Notes: generated from the sequence alone by a model not told the origin. DNA of 20,746 nt from Comamonas sp. lk (GCA_945901215.1 CAMDKE010000008.1:1-20746); one strand, 5' to 3'; counted from the first letter of the stretch, positions 6,594-14,106 are shown. A program made the numbers and translations.

Positions 6594-8207
6594 ATGAAAA
6601 ATTCACCGTCGCATCAAAATTCTTCCAAAGAAACTGACGCCGTTACGGCGTCGACACTGCCCGAAAGCACCGACTTGCTTGCCCAGGGCGGCGAAGCAAG
6701 TCAGGGCCTTTCTGCGGATGAACAGTTGTCTTTGACTGCCACACAAGCCGTGGCTGCATTGAAGTCTGGGCGTCTTAGCGCAACGACGTATGTCACCACC
6801 CTGATTGCCCGCGCCAAAGCCGTTTCCGATTTGAACGCGATGATTATTCTTGATGAAGCCGGTGCTTTGGCCTCAGCAAAACAGTTCGATGCCGACCGCG
6901 CAGCAGGCAAGGCACTCGGCGCATTGGCCGGCTTGCCTGTGGTCGTGAAAGACAACATCAACACCAAAGGCATGAAGACCACCGGCGGTACCCATTCCTT
7001 GCGCAATTTTCAACCCGCGACGAACGCACCCTCGCTGCAGAGATTGATTGATGCAGGTGCTATCGTTTTAGGTAAATCCAATTTGCATGAGTGGGCGTTT
7101 GGGATCACAAGCACCAACTTCACTTTGGGGATCGACCCCGTCACAGCGGCGGCCACCCGTCCTTGCAAAAACCCATACGACACCAGCCGCATTCCGGGTG
7201 GCTCTTCTGGCGGCACCGCAGTGGCTGTGGCTGCTCGCTTTGCGCCAGCAGGTTTGGGCACCGACACCGGTGGCTCCACCAGAGAACCAGCATCTTTTTG
7301 TGGCATCGCGGGCTTTCGTCCCTCGGTAGGCGACGGCGCTGGCAAAGGCCGCCGCTATCCCGATACGGTGAATGATGCCTTGCCGATCAGCCCCACGCGC
7401 GACACGCTTGGCCCCATGGCGCGCACAGTGGCCGATCTGGCACTGCTTGATGCCGTTATTTCGGGCACTAAAGCGCCCACGGCCAAAGCGCTCAAGGGCG
7501 TCAAGATCGGCATTCCCGCCAGTTTTTGGGCGGGGCTGGAAGACAGTGTCCAAACCGTGGCCGCAACCGCCAAACAACAATTGGCGGATGCTGGCGTGGT
7601 GTTTGTCGATGCCGACCTAACGGGCGTTATGGCATTGAACGACTCGGTTTCATTTCCGATTGCACTGCATGAGCCCATCGCAGCGATCCCTGCCTACTTG
7701 AGCGCCAATAGCGCACCCGTCAGCACCGTTGCACAAGTAATGGCCGACTTGGCCAGCCCCGACGTGAAGGGCGCGTTTGGTGCCATTGCGGGCGATGTGT
7801 TTGGCGGCGCTTATGCTGCGGCCATGATCCCCGTGACCGGTGGGCGAGCACAACTGCAAAAGCTCTATAAAGATTATTTCGCTGCACAAGGGGTCGAGGC
7901 GGTGATGTTCCCGACCACGATTTTGACGGCGCCCAAGATCGATCCCGTCAATGGTTCAAGCAAACTGAGCTACACCGCCGGGGGCGTAGTGCTCACTGAC
8001 ATGGACACCTTTGGTACTTGCATTCGCAACACCGACCCCTGCACCAACGCCGGTATTCCCAGTGTGTCTATTCCTGCTGGATTGAGCGCTGACGGCATGC
8101 CTGTGGGCATGCAAATGGATGGCCCCTTGGGCACAGATGCGAACCTGCTTTCCATTGGCATGGGCATCGAAGCGGTTTGGGGTTCGATCAAGCCGCCGAC
8201 AATTTGA
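6594..8207 (+). CDS. Amidase-signature family hydrolase (mandelamide/indoleacetamide hydrolase-like)
   Basis: Hydrolyses a carboxamide to the acid plus ammonia, or an ester or related bond, with a Ser-cisSer-Lys triad. All three positions are visible: K119 in VVVKDNIN, the cis-serine S204 in GGSSGG (202-207), and the nucleophile S228 in GTDTGGSTREPA. The 24-residue spacing between the serines equals that in fatty acid amide hydrolase and malonamidase. RRYPDTVNDALPISPTRDTLGPMART resembles mandelamide and indole-3-acetamide hydrolases more than GatA. At 537 residues it is slightly long because of a polar N-terminus of about 45 residues rich in S, T, E and Q, with no signal peptide. ATG 6594 is supported by AGGAG seven bases upstream. 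No gatB or gatC is nearby, which argues against the tRNA amidotransferase. Substrate unknown. Confidence 0.9.
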   Translation: MKNSPSHQNSSKETDAVTASTLPESTDLLAQGGEASQGLSADEQLSLTATQAVAALKSGRLSATTYVTTLIARAKAVSDLNAMIILDEAGALASAKQFDADRAAGKALGALAGLPVVVKDNINTKGMKTTGGTHSLRNFQPATNAPSLQRLIDAGAIVLGKSNLHEWAFGITSTNFTLGIDPVTAAATRPCKNPYDTSRIPGGSSGGTAVAVAARFAPAGLGTDTGGSTREPASFCGIAGFRPSVGDGAGKGRRYPDTVNDALPISPTRDTLGPMARTVADLALLDAVISGTKAPTAKALKGVKIGIPASFWAGLEDSVQTVAATAKQQLADAGVVFVDADLTGVMALNDSVSFPIALHEPIAAIPAYLSANSAPVSTVAQVMADLASPDVKGAFGAIAGDVFGGAYAAAMIPVTGGRAQLQKLYKDYFAAQGVEAVMFPTTILTAPKIDPVNGSSKLSYTAGGVVLTDMDTFGTCIRNTDPCTNAGIPSVSIPAGLSADGMPVGMQMDGPLGTDANLLSIGMGIEAVWGSIKPPTI

Positions 8208-8316
8208 AGTGCGGGCAAAGGGCTCATGTCTGTACCCATTCCGTGACGCAGTTGATGCACTGAATATTGGTTTGTTTCAAGCGCAGGAAGCGGAGTTGGT
8301 TTAGAGTGAGGCGCGC

Positions 8317-8345
8317 AAGGGCCGAGATTTGCGGTGATCGGCCTT
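8317..8345. other. Hairpin between amidase and cupin genes
   Basis: In the 184-base gap, GGCCGA (8320-8325) pairs with TCGGCC (8338-8343) around a 12-base loop and can extend by a G-T and an A-T pair. No T-run follows, so this may be an mRNA structure or a Rho-related end rather than an intrinsic terminator. Nothing else in the gap is recognisable. Confidence 0.3.
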
Positions 8346-8391
8346 ACGAGAACGCAGGTGGCTTAAGCAACGGCTCAACGAAAGCTCTTCT

Positions 8392-9057
8392 ATGAACAAT
8401 TTTGTGGTGAACGCTGACTTGTCGCAACGCTGTGTTGTCGATGGAAACACATTAGCCTGGCAGCCAAGTCCGTCACCGCTAGTCCATCGAAGGATTTTGG
8501 AGCGCAATGGCGCAGAGGTTGCCCGAGCTACTTCCATTGTGCGGTACGACGCAGGTGCTACATTCCACGCCCACCTGCATGCACTTGGGGAAGAAATTCT
8601 GGTGCTCGATGGAACTTTTAGCGATGAGTTCGGAGACTATGGACCAGGCACTTATCTAAAGAACCCCTCGGGTTCTAGCCACGCACCGTTTTCTCAAAGC
8701 GGATGCACCTTGTTTGTAAAACTTCGCCATCTTGCACCCGATGACAGTGAGCGAGTAGTAGTGCATACCCATCAATCTCCCTGGTTTCGGGGGATGGTAG
8801 ATGGGCTAACGGTTCTGCCACTTTCTGAATTCGGAACCAGTCACACTGCGATGGTGAGGTGGGCACCGGGAACTTATTTCAACCCGCACCAGCACTACGG
8901 GGGCGAGGAGGTTTATGTGGTCGACGGTGTGTTTTCCGACGAGCATGGAAGATACACCCAAGGGAGCTGGATTCGCAGCCCCCACCTTAGCCAGCACAAA
9001 CCGTTCAGTGTTGAGGGCTGTTTAATCCTGGTCAAAACGGGACACCTGCTGGAATAA
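8392..9057 (+). CDS. Stand-alone double ChrR-type cupin protein
   Basis: A 221-residue protein made of two cupin domains of the ChrR C-terminal type (cupin_7). In each, the metal-ligand pattern H-x-H-x3-E-x29-H is complete: H61, H63, E67, H97 in domain 1 and H166, H168, E172, H202 in domain 2. From memory, that is the spacing of the zinc ligands in the cupin domain of Rhodobacter ChrR, the anti-sigma factor that reports singlet oxygen. Each has the LDGTFSDE / VDGVFSDE hairpin and the P-G-T-Y or G-S-W strand. The zinc-binding anti-sigma domain of ChrR is missing, and no sigma-factor gene is adjacent. It may therefore be an enzyme or sensor rather than an anti-sigma factor. The start has only a weak ribosome site. 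It lies downstream of the amidase on the same strand. Confidence 0.85.
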   Translation: MNNFVVNADLSQRCVVDGNTLAWQPSPSPLVHRRILERNGAEVARATSIVRYDAGATFHAHLHALGEEILVLDGTFSDEFGDYGPGTYLKNPSGSSHAPFSQSGCTLFVKLRHLAPDDSERVVVHTHQSPWFRGMVDGLTVLPLSEFGTSHTAMVRWAPGTYFNPHQHYGGEEVYVVDGVFSDEHGRYTQGSWIRSPHLSQHKPFSVEGCLILVKTGHLLE

Positions 9058-9073
9058 GCACCTGAAACAGAAA

Positions 9074-9095
9074 CCGGGCCAAAGCCCGGATTTTT
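9074..9095 (+). terminator. Intrinsic terminator after the cupin gene
   Basis: CCGGGC (9074-9079), loop CAAA, GCCCGG (9084-9089), then ATTTTT. It sits 16 bases past the cupin stop and between convergent genes. On the opposite strand the stem is followed by TTTCTGTTTC, so it may act in both directions. Confidence 0.85.
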
Positions 9096-9112
9096 GCCAT
9101 TCAACAATGCAT

Positions 9113-9937
9113 CTAAAAGAACGCCATCGTGCGGACTTCGATGCTTTCGCGCTTGGCGGCCCCCGCAGGCGTTGTCGGGTCTTCAAAGGCCGAGTGGCCC
9201 ATGAAACGGCAACGGCCATCGGTACTCGAGTCGTACGTCTTCAAAAGCAAGGCTTGCTTTGATTCCATTAGGGGAAAGTACAACCAGCGGTGTTTGGGGT
9301 TGTGTCGCATGACATAAATCTCGCCCGTGCGGTCGCTGTATTTCAAATCCATTCGCAGCAGGTCTGCGGGGTCATGGGTCTGTGCATCGAGCATCGCGAG
9401 CGGAAGTTCTTCAACTCGGTTGTACAGAGGTTTCCAGACGTTGTAGAAGGCGACCCTTTTTTGAAGCAAGGGCTCTGCAGCCTCTTTCATTAAATCTCTG
9501 ACCCGTTGCGGCCCACTGATCACGGTGTAGTCGCTATGCACCAACATCACGGCGGGTCTTTGGACGTCAGTCTGGACCTTGAGATCGGAGGGCATTCTTT
9601 TACGAATGGTGTGGTCAAAGACCAAAACTTGCGTGGCGCCGGTATGGCGCTTCACAAAGCTGATGATCTGTTGGTAAAACACCTCACGAACCAGGTTGTC
9701 GTTGTCGAATTGCACGAACTCGGCACCGAAGTCATGTAATTCAAATCCCTCCTTGTCCACAGACAAGTTACCCACCTCGCCCCAGCCATCGTGGATGGCG
9801 ACATCGTGCGTATCGGTCCCAGGTGGATTGGGCAATAAGTCTGCGGAGGGGCTCGGTTCGTAAAAGTAGTAATCGATCGGTCGACCGTTGTCGACCGAGT
9901 AATTCATGCTGGCTTTTACTGCGGCAGAAACGGTCAT
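9113..9937 (-). CDS. CmcJ/NvfI (AsaB-like) family putative non-haem iron oxygenase
   Basis: Member of the family that includes cephamycin CmcJ, fungal AsaB and NvfI and gibberellin-desaturase-like proteins, many acting in secondary-metabolite tailoring; NvfI is an Fe(II)/2-oxoglutarate enzyme. The product is 274 residues. Diagnostic stretches are VFDHTIRKR (107-115), HSDYT (134-138), FYNVWKPL (164-171), MRHNPKHRWLYFP (210-222) and GHSAFEDPTTPAGA (247-260). H134 and D136 with H248 would form the facial iron triad, and R263 or R269 could hold 2-oxoglutarate. I chose ATG 9937 because it overlaps the upstream GST stop as ATGA. An in-frame start at 9976 would lie inside GST coding sequence. Its chemistry here is unknown. 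Being the last gene of a GST-led pair suggests work on an electrophilic or foreign compound. Confidence 0.8.
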   Translation of the reverse strand: MTVSAAVKASMNYSVDNGRPIDYYFYEPSPSADLLPNPPGTDTHDVAIHDGWGEVGNLSVDKEGFELHDFGAEFVQFDNDNLVREVFYQQIISFVKRHTGATQVLVFDHTIRKRMPSDLKVQTDVQRPAVMLVHSDYTVISGPQRVRDLMKEAAEPLLQKRVAFYNVWKPLYNRVEELPLAMLDAQTHDPADLLRMDLKYSDRTGEIYVMRHNPKHRWLYFPLMESKQALLLKTYDSSTDGRCRFMGHSAFEDPTTPAGAAKRESIEVRTMAFF

Positions 9938-10584
9938 GCAATTGCTTTCTTGGTGACGAATCCCTCTCCAACCCATGTATTTTTCCAGCAGGGTAGGGTC
10001 TCGATGTCCTCAATCATCCAGCGACGAATGTTCGCGTAGTTAGCCAACGGCAATTGTTGCCATCCGTGCAAGTGCATAGGAGCTGCAATGGCAATATCGG
10101 CAATGGTGGGTTCAGCAGTTCCAGCAACCCATTTGTTTGACTTCAGGCGGTTGTCCAAAATGCCAGCGAGTTTGTGGAAGGTTGCCAGCTGTGCTTCTAA
10201 AACTGCCTTGTCTGCTTCACCGCCGAGCAGCGGTTTGACGCAGTTCTCAACCAGAAACACATAGGCGCTCGGGAACCAGCTTGAAGACTCCCAGAGCAAC
10301 CAGCGGTTGATGTCAGCACGGATTTTTAGGTCTTGGGGATATTGGGCCGTGGCGTTAATTTTGTCAGCTGCATACTGAAGAATGGCGTTGGACTCCCAAA
10401 GCACAAAATCGCCATCTTTCAGTGCGGGCAATGAGGCCATGGGGTTCATCGCCACATAGCTCTCAGATTTCTGCTCTGCTTTGAAATAATCAACATGAAC
10501 CAATTCATAGGGCGCATTCATCAGTTGCAGTCCAGCCAGGGCTTTGCGGCAATTGACGGTAATGGGGTCAGCGTAGATTTGCAT
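9934..10584 (-). CDS. Glutathione S-transferase family protein
   Basis: A 216-residue GST that presumably conjugates or isomerises a small molecule with glutathione in the cytoplasm. The N-terminal thioredoxin-like domain (1-78) has the cis-proline P53 in NPMASLPAL and the glutathione-binding E64-S65 in WESNAILQYAAD. C12 is near the beta-class catalytic cysteine position, but the residue assignment is uncertain. The all-helical C-terminal domain has the TIADIAIAAP folding motif. The ribosome site AGGAG lies just before ATG 10584. The stop overlaps the start of the CmcJ-like gene by 4 bases, so the two should be translated together. The divergent LysR gene upstream is the likely regulator. Confidence 0.9.
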   Translation of the reverse strand: MQIYADPITVNCRKALAGLQLMNAPYELVHVDYFKAEQKSESYVAMNPMASLPALKDGDFVLWESNAILQYAADKINATAQYPQDLKIRADINRWLLWESSSWFPSAYVFLVENCVKPLLGGEADKAVLEAQLATFHKLAGILDNRLKSNKWVAGTAEPTIADIAIAAPMHLHGWQQLPLANYANIRRWMIEDIETLPCWKNTWVGEGFVTKKAIA

Positions 10585-10607
10585 AGTTGTCTCCTGTTTA
10601 TTTGTCT

Positions 10608-10631
10608 TTGATCACGATCAATGTTTGATCG
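10608..10631. promoter_or_regulatory. Candidate LysR operator: overlapping TTGATC/GATCAA sites
   Basis: In the 136-base gap between the divergent GST and LysR genes, three half-sites stand in a row: TTGATC (10608-10613), GATCAA (10616-10621) and TTGATC (10625-10630). The last two form the perfect interrupted palindrome CGATCAA-TGT-TTGATCG (10615-10631). The set lies 24-47 bases before the GST start, where a LysR regulator could control the GST unit. The protein-site link is inference. Confidence 0.5.
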
Positions 10632-10720
10632 CAAAGATATTCTGAAACCCCTTTATGGTTTCTGCAATATACTTAATTGAGAACCGAATGTTCACGATTT
10701 AGAAACAGTCTTCACTTCCT

Positions 10721-11605
10721 ATGATCAGCGCCGACATGCTCTTGGCCTTTGTGAAGGTGGCTGAAAACCTCAGTGTCAGCAGGACGGCCATTGCGCTCGC
10801 TGTTGGCAAGAGCGTCATCAGCAAAAGAATTGCGCAGCTTGAGTCTCATTTGGGCGCCACTCTCTTTAGCCGAAGTACCCGACAGGTGGCGCTAACTTCT
10901 GCTGGCGAAGCCTACCTCGAGCACGCCAAAAAAGCCCTGCTAGCGATGAGTGCTGGCGAAGAAATGCTCACTGCTTTGCGCTCGGACCTCAATGGAAAAA
11001 TCCGGGTGACTGCGCCAGTGTCTTGGGGGCAACGCATACTGAGTAAAAAAATCCCGGAGTTCCTAAGAATGCACCCGGGTATAGAGCTTGAGCTGATCCT
11101 ATCGGACCGCATGATGGATCTTGCACACGAACGAATCGATGTTGCGTTCAGATGGAGTACCTCACAAGACAACAAAGACCTGTATATGAAAACGGTCTCC
11201 ATCATCGAATGGATGTTGGTGTGCGCACCTCAGTACATTGCACTGCATGGTGAGCCGACGAGCCCCGAGGAGTTGGAGAATCATTCATGCTTGTTTTATT
11301 GGAAAGACACATCTGACGATTGGTGGATATTGGAGCTTGGTCCTGAAGTGAAACGTGTCAAAGTCAAGAGCCGTTACCACGTCGATAACCCCGAAGCGAT
11401 CCTAGAAGCGTGCGTGCAAGGCTTGGGAATAGGGTTGTTACCCGCTTATCTTTGCAAAGATGCGATTCTTGATGGCACGCTCTTAAAAATGTTACCCGGA
11501 TGGATGCCACGAACAAGGTTTGGCAACCAAATCACTGCCGTCACACCGCCCGACAGAATGAGGGTGTACCGAAACAAAGTCTTTATTGAGTTTGTGCAGT
11601 TCTAA
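10721..11605 (+). CDS. LysR-family transcriptional regulator
   Basis: A 294-residue regulator of normal LysR length. The N-terminal winged helix-turn-helix spans about residues 4-62 (LSVSRTAIALAVGKSVISKRIAQLE, then LFSRSTRQVALTSAG). A linker helix precedes the periplasmic-binding-like effector domain (about 90-290: GKIRVTAPVSWG, LACVQGLGIGLLP-type pocket segment near residues 236-247). It resembles the CrgA/DsdC-like branch acting on nearby metabolic genes. Codons such as AGA, ATA and CTA are commoner than in lptD or surA, consistent with acquired DNA. It is divergent from the GST/CmcJ-like pair, the usual layout for a LysR target. No strong ribosome site precedes ATG 10721. Confidence 0.92.
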   Translation: MISADMLLAFVKVAENLSVSRTAIALAVGKSVISKRIAQLESHLGATLFSRSTRQVALTSAGEAYLEHAKKALLAMSAGEEMLTALRSDLNGKIRVTAPVSWGQRILSKKIPEFLRMHPGIELELILSDRMMDLAHERIDVAFRWSTSQDNKDLYMKTVSIIEWMLVCAPQYIALHGEPTSPEELENHSCLFYWKDTSDDWWILELGPEVKRVKVKSRYHVDNPEAILEACVQGLGIGLLPAYLCKDAILDGTLLKMLPGWMPRTRFGNQITAVTPPDRMRVYRNKVFIEFVQF

Positions 11606-11791
11606 TTGCGTAGCACCAGCAACATTCATTCGCGCGCCTACAGTCTCATTGCATTTAAAGGGTCGCGCACCAATGGGGTGCTCGTGGAGCGCAGTGTCTT
11701 TGGGGCTGAGCTAGCGCCTGCAATACGCCTATGCCATGTGGCACATGCCTGCACGTGGTAGCTGTGAGGGCTAAGGCCGCCAGCCCTTGGC

Positions 11792-13030
11792 TTAACCGAG
11801 GCGGGCGGGGTCGCGCACGCGATGCGCCCCGGGCACGCCCAACTGCGGATGCAGCCTTCCCGCCAGCAGCCACCCCCCCAACAGCGCCAGGCCGGCTACG
11901 GCAAACACACCAACCAGCGGAAAGAATTGCAATACCAGCCACGCAATGCCCGGTGACACAATGCCCGAAACATCGCGAAAACTGGAATACACGGCCGACA
12001 TTTCGGTGCGCTCGGAGGGCTTGACCGACATCAGAAACGGCAAGCCAGCACAGGTATCAAGCAGCACCAAAAAGTAAGTCCCCAACACCAACACGGCAAC
12101 CGTCGCCCACGGCCAGGGCGACACCAGCGTACCGGCCACAAAACAGACGCCACCAAACAAGCAGCCCGCGCGCACCGCCTGGCGCACCGAACGCTTGCGC
12201 ATCCAGCGCAGCATCAACGGGGCCAGAAAGAGCCCCATATTGGCCAGCGACGTGGCCAATCCGCCCATCTTTTCGCCCAAGCCGTTCTCGAGCGCAAAAA
12301 TGCCGATGTAGACGAAGTAAAACCACCAGCCACAGGAGCGCAACACGGGAATCAACCACCCGGTGACCAGCCGCGGCTGCGCAAAAAACCGCCGTACATG
12401 GGCCAAGGGGTTGGATCGACCACCCCCAAAGAGCCCTCCCTCCAAATCGCTTGGGCGCGGCGCACGGACAATGTCTTTGCCATTGCCCAGCCGGGTCTGG
12501 TAAATGAGCACCAGCATCGCGCATACGGTAAGCGCCACCACCACAAAAGGCGCCGCCTCAGAAACCGACAACAGCCACACACCCAGCACCGGCCCGACTA
12601 CCCAACCCACACCGCCGTAAAACATGCGCAGGGTTTCGAGCTTGCCAAACTCGGTTTTACTCACGTAATCCAGCACATAGGCGTTAAAACATACAAAGGA
12701 CATGGCTGCAGCCATGACGCCGCACAACAAGGCTGGGGTGGTAAATGTGCCCCCCAACATGCCAAAACCAGCAGACACCAGGTAGAGGGTCGTGGCAAAG
12801 TAATAGACCGGCAAGCGCCGAAACACCCGCGCCAGCGCTGGCACCATGAGCGCGGTCAGCAGCGACACCACGCCAATGGCGAAATAGATTTGCGCCACCA
12901 CCGCCGCGCTACCCCAGGCACGGTACATGATCAGCGGGTAGACCGACAACGTGGTGCCGCGCACGATGGCCTCCAAAGCGCCGATGCGGGCGAAAGCTTC
13001 TGCGCTGGGTGGGTGCAAGGTCGGCCTCAT
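11792..13030 (-). CDS. MFS transporter
   Basis: A 412-residue inner-membrane permease with about twelve hydrophobic segments in two halves, separated by a polar loop (RLGNGKDIVRAPRPSDLEGG, roughly residues 200-220). It starts with a short cytoplasmic N-terminus and a first helix around the segment VRGTTLSVYPLIMYRAWG. The frame is open for another 120 codons upstream to 13390, but that extension is polar, H/R/Q-rich and lacks family character, so I place the start at ATG 13030. Substrate unknown; the C-terminal half (LVLLDTCAGLPFLMSVKPSERTEMSAVYSS) has the conserved loop of a drug- or metabolite-type MFS. It is separate from the neighbouring TA module. No regulator is adjacent. Confidence 0.85.
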   Translation of the reverse strand: MRPTLHPPSAEAFARIGALEAIVRGTTLSVYPLIMYRAWGSAAVVAQIYFAIGVVSLLTALMVPALARVFRRLPVYYFATTLYLVSAGFGMLGGTFTTPALLCGVMAAAMSFVCFNAYVLDYVSKTEFGKLETLRMFYGGVGWVVGPVLGVWLLSVSEAAPFVVVALTVCAMLVLIYQTRLGNGKDIVRAPRPSDLEGGLFGGGRSNPLAHVRRFFAQPRLVTGWLIPVLRSCGWWFYFVYIGIFALENGLGEKMGGLATSLANMGLFLAPLMLRWMRKRSVRQAVRAGCLFGGVCFVAGTLVSPWPWATVAVLVLGTYFLVLLDTCAGLPFLMSVKPSERTEMSAVYSSFRDVSGIVSPGIAWLVLQFFPLVGVFAVAGLALLGGWLLAGRLHPQLGVPGAHRVRDPARLG

Positions 13031-13108
13031 GTGGCGCCGAGAATACCGCACACCACGCCGCTGGGTGATACGCGGCGGCGTGCCCATCTGCTCGGGAGCG
13101 GTTGTTAG

Positions 13109-13560
13109 CGCACACCCAGTTTTGGGCTGGCTGGGCCAATACACGGCGCTCACCAGCCGAACCAAGCGCAAAGAGAGTCGGCCACCCACATCAAGGTAGA
13201 TGGTGCGCGGTTTGCGCACTTCAAAGTGCTGTGGGACCAGATCAACCGCGACCCGCGCATGCATTTTGAGCTGGACACGCCAGCACAAATTAGCCTGGTG
13301 CTGCAACAGATAGAAGAGCACTTGAGTGTGCTGCCTTTGACAGTGAGCGTCACGCACCAGCAAGGCGTGCACAAGCCCGATGAGCATCATCGCGTGGAAT
13401 CAACCATTAGCTGCTACCAGGTTTGCAGCCAAAGGGGGTTCGCTCGGAGATTTTGTTCGGGGGCCTGTCCGACCAAACCCGCTTGTCAATGCACACCGTG
13501 ACCGAAATTTTGTGCCGCATGTCGCCAGCCAAGTTTTCGCAAATTTGCAAAAAAGCGTAA
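13109..13560 (+). pseudogene. Unidentified, possibly decayed coding stretch
   Basis: Between the MFS and antitoxin genes, a plus frame opens at 13109. At 13199-13390 it has strongly coding-like codon choice and sequence (VDGARFAHFKVLWDQINRDP, then HFELDTPAQISLVLQQIEEHL). The frame then loses this character. A second plus frame, 13411-13557, again looks protein-like (GVRSEILFGGLSDQTRLSMH, ending CRMSPAKFSQICKKA before TAA at 13558). This pattern fits a frameshifted or truncated gene without a clear start. I do not recognise the family. The minus frame over the same DNA is open too but looks like a shadow. The MFS promoter must also lie here. Confidence 0.3.
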
Positions 13561-13578
13561 CTAAGCTACATTTGTAGC
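13545..13578 (+). promoter_or_regulatory. Promoter and palindromic operator of the toxin-antitoxin module
   Basis: A plausible -35 TTGCAA (13545-13550) and -10 TACATT (13567-13572), 16 bases apart, precede the antitoxin. The perfect palindrome GCTACATTTGTAGC (13565-13578) covers the -10, with CTAA and TTAG extending it on both sides (13561-13564, 13581-13584). Overlap of an operator with the -10 is what antitoxin autorepression would need. GCAAATTTGC (13539-13548) is a second small palindrome over the -35. Confidence 0.6.
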
Positions 13579-13600
13579 ACTTAGCTTCAAGGAGACGACA

Positions 13601-13825
13601 ATGGGAATGCCCGTACGCATTGACAACGACTTATACGACCTGGCCAAATCGCACGCCAGCGCAGAGCGCCGCACCATTGCGGGTCAGATTGAGTTCTGGG
13701 CTCTGATCGGTAAAGCGGCCCTCGACAATCCGGATCTGCCCATCGACTTTGTCCGGGATCTGTTGCTTGCCAGGGCCGAAGGCAAGGCACTGGCCAGGCC
13801 CTTCGTACCGCAGGGTCCGCAGTGA
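13601..13825 (+). CDS. ParD-like type II antitoxin
   Basis: A 74-residue protein of the ParD_like family (MGMPVRIDNDLYDLAKSHA, then RRTIAGQIEFWALIGKAA). The N-terminal strand plus two helices form a ribbon-helix-helix DNA-binding fold expected to repress its own promoter. The C-terminal part (about 45-74) would wrap the toxin. The ribosome site AAGGAG (13589-13594) is near-ideal. Its stop overlaps the toxin start (TGATG), so synthesis is coupled with antitoxin first, the usual order. Confidence 0.85.
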   Translation: MGMPVRIDNDLYDLAKSHASAERRTIAGQIEFWALIGKAALDNPDLPIDFVRDLLLARAEGKALARPFVPQGPQ

Positions 13826-14106
13826 TGGCATCGACGCCTGTGTCTGTTACCCAGTCGTCGGTATTTGCCAGGGCCTACAAAAAATTGCATCTTCAGCAAA
13901 AGCAGGATGTGGATATTGCGGTTAGTGTGATCGTGTCGGACCCACTCGCGGGCGAGGCCAAGCGGGGCGATCTCGCAGGGGTCTATGTGTACAAGTTCAA
14001 GAGCCAAAGCCAACAGGTGCTACTGGCTTACGAGTTTGATCCTGAGACTCGCCACCTGCTGCTGCTTGGGTCACACGAGAACTTCTATCGGGAACTGAAG
14101 CGCTAA
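13825..14106 (+). CDS. RelE/ParE-family toxin
   Basis: A 93-residue small basic protein with the RelE/ParE layout. Helices come first (SSVFARAYKKLHLQQKQDVDIAV), then DPLAGEAKRGDLAGVYVYKFK, then the strands QQVLLAYEFD and HLLLLGSHENFYRELKR. The ending G-x-H-E-N-F-Y-R-x-L-K is typical of toxins paired with ParD-like antitoxins. Whether it cleaves mRNA like RelE or blocks gyrase like ParE cannot be told from the sequence. ATG 13825 overlaps the antitoxin stop by one base; a GTG at 13822 is an alternative. The frame is intact, so the module appears functional. Confidence 0.85.
   Translation: MASTPVSVTQSSVFARAYKKLHLQQKQDVDIAVSVIVSDPLAGEAKRGDLAGVYVYKFKSQSQQVLLAYEFDPETRHLLLLGSHENFYRELKR

Noticed and set aside
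6594..8207. GatA subunit of the Glu-tRNA amidotransferase
   Set aside because: No gatB or gatC nearby, and the post-nucleophile region resembles mandelamide/indoleacetamide hydrolases instead.
9938..9976. Earlier start of the CmcJ-like gene
   Set aside because: It would place 13 extra residues inside GST coding sequence; the ATGA overlap at 9934-9937 is the simpler start.
11770..11791. Stem GCTAAGG/CCTTGGC at the end of the MFS gene
   Set aside because: It overlaps the stop codon, has a mismatch on the transcribed strand and no T-run, so it is not a credible terminator.
13031..13390. 120-codon N-terminal extension of the MFS transporter
   Set aside because: It is polar and basic, absent from the family's expected layout, and overlaps DNA with better coding character on plus.
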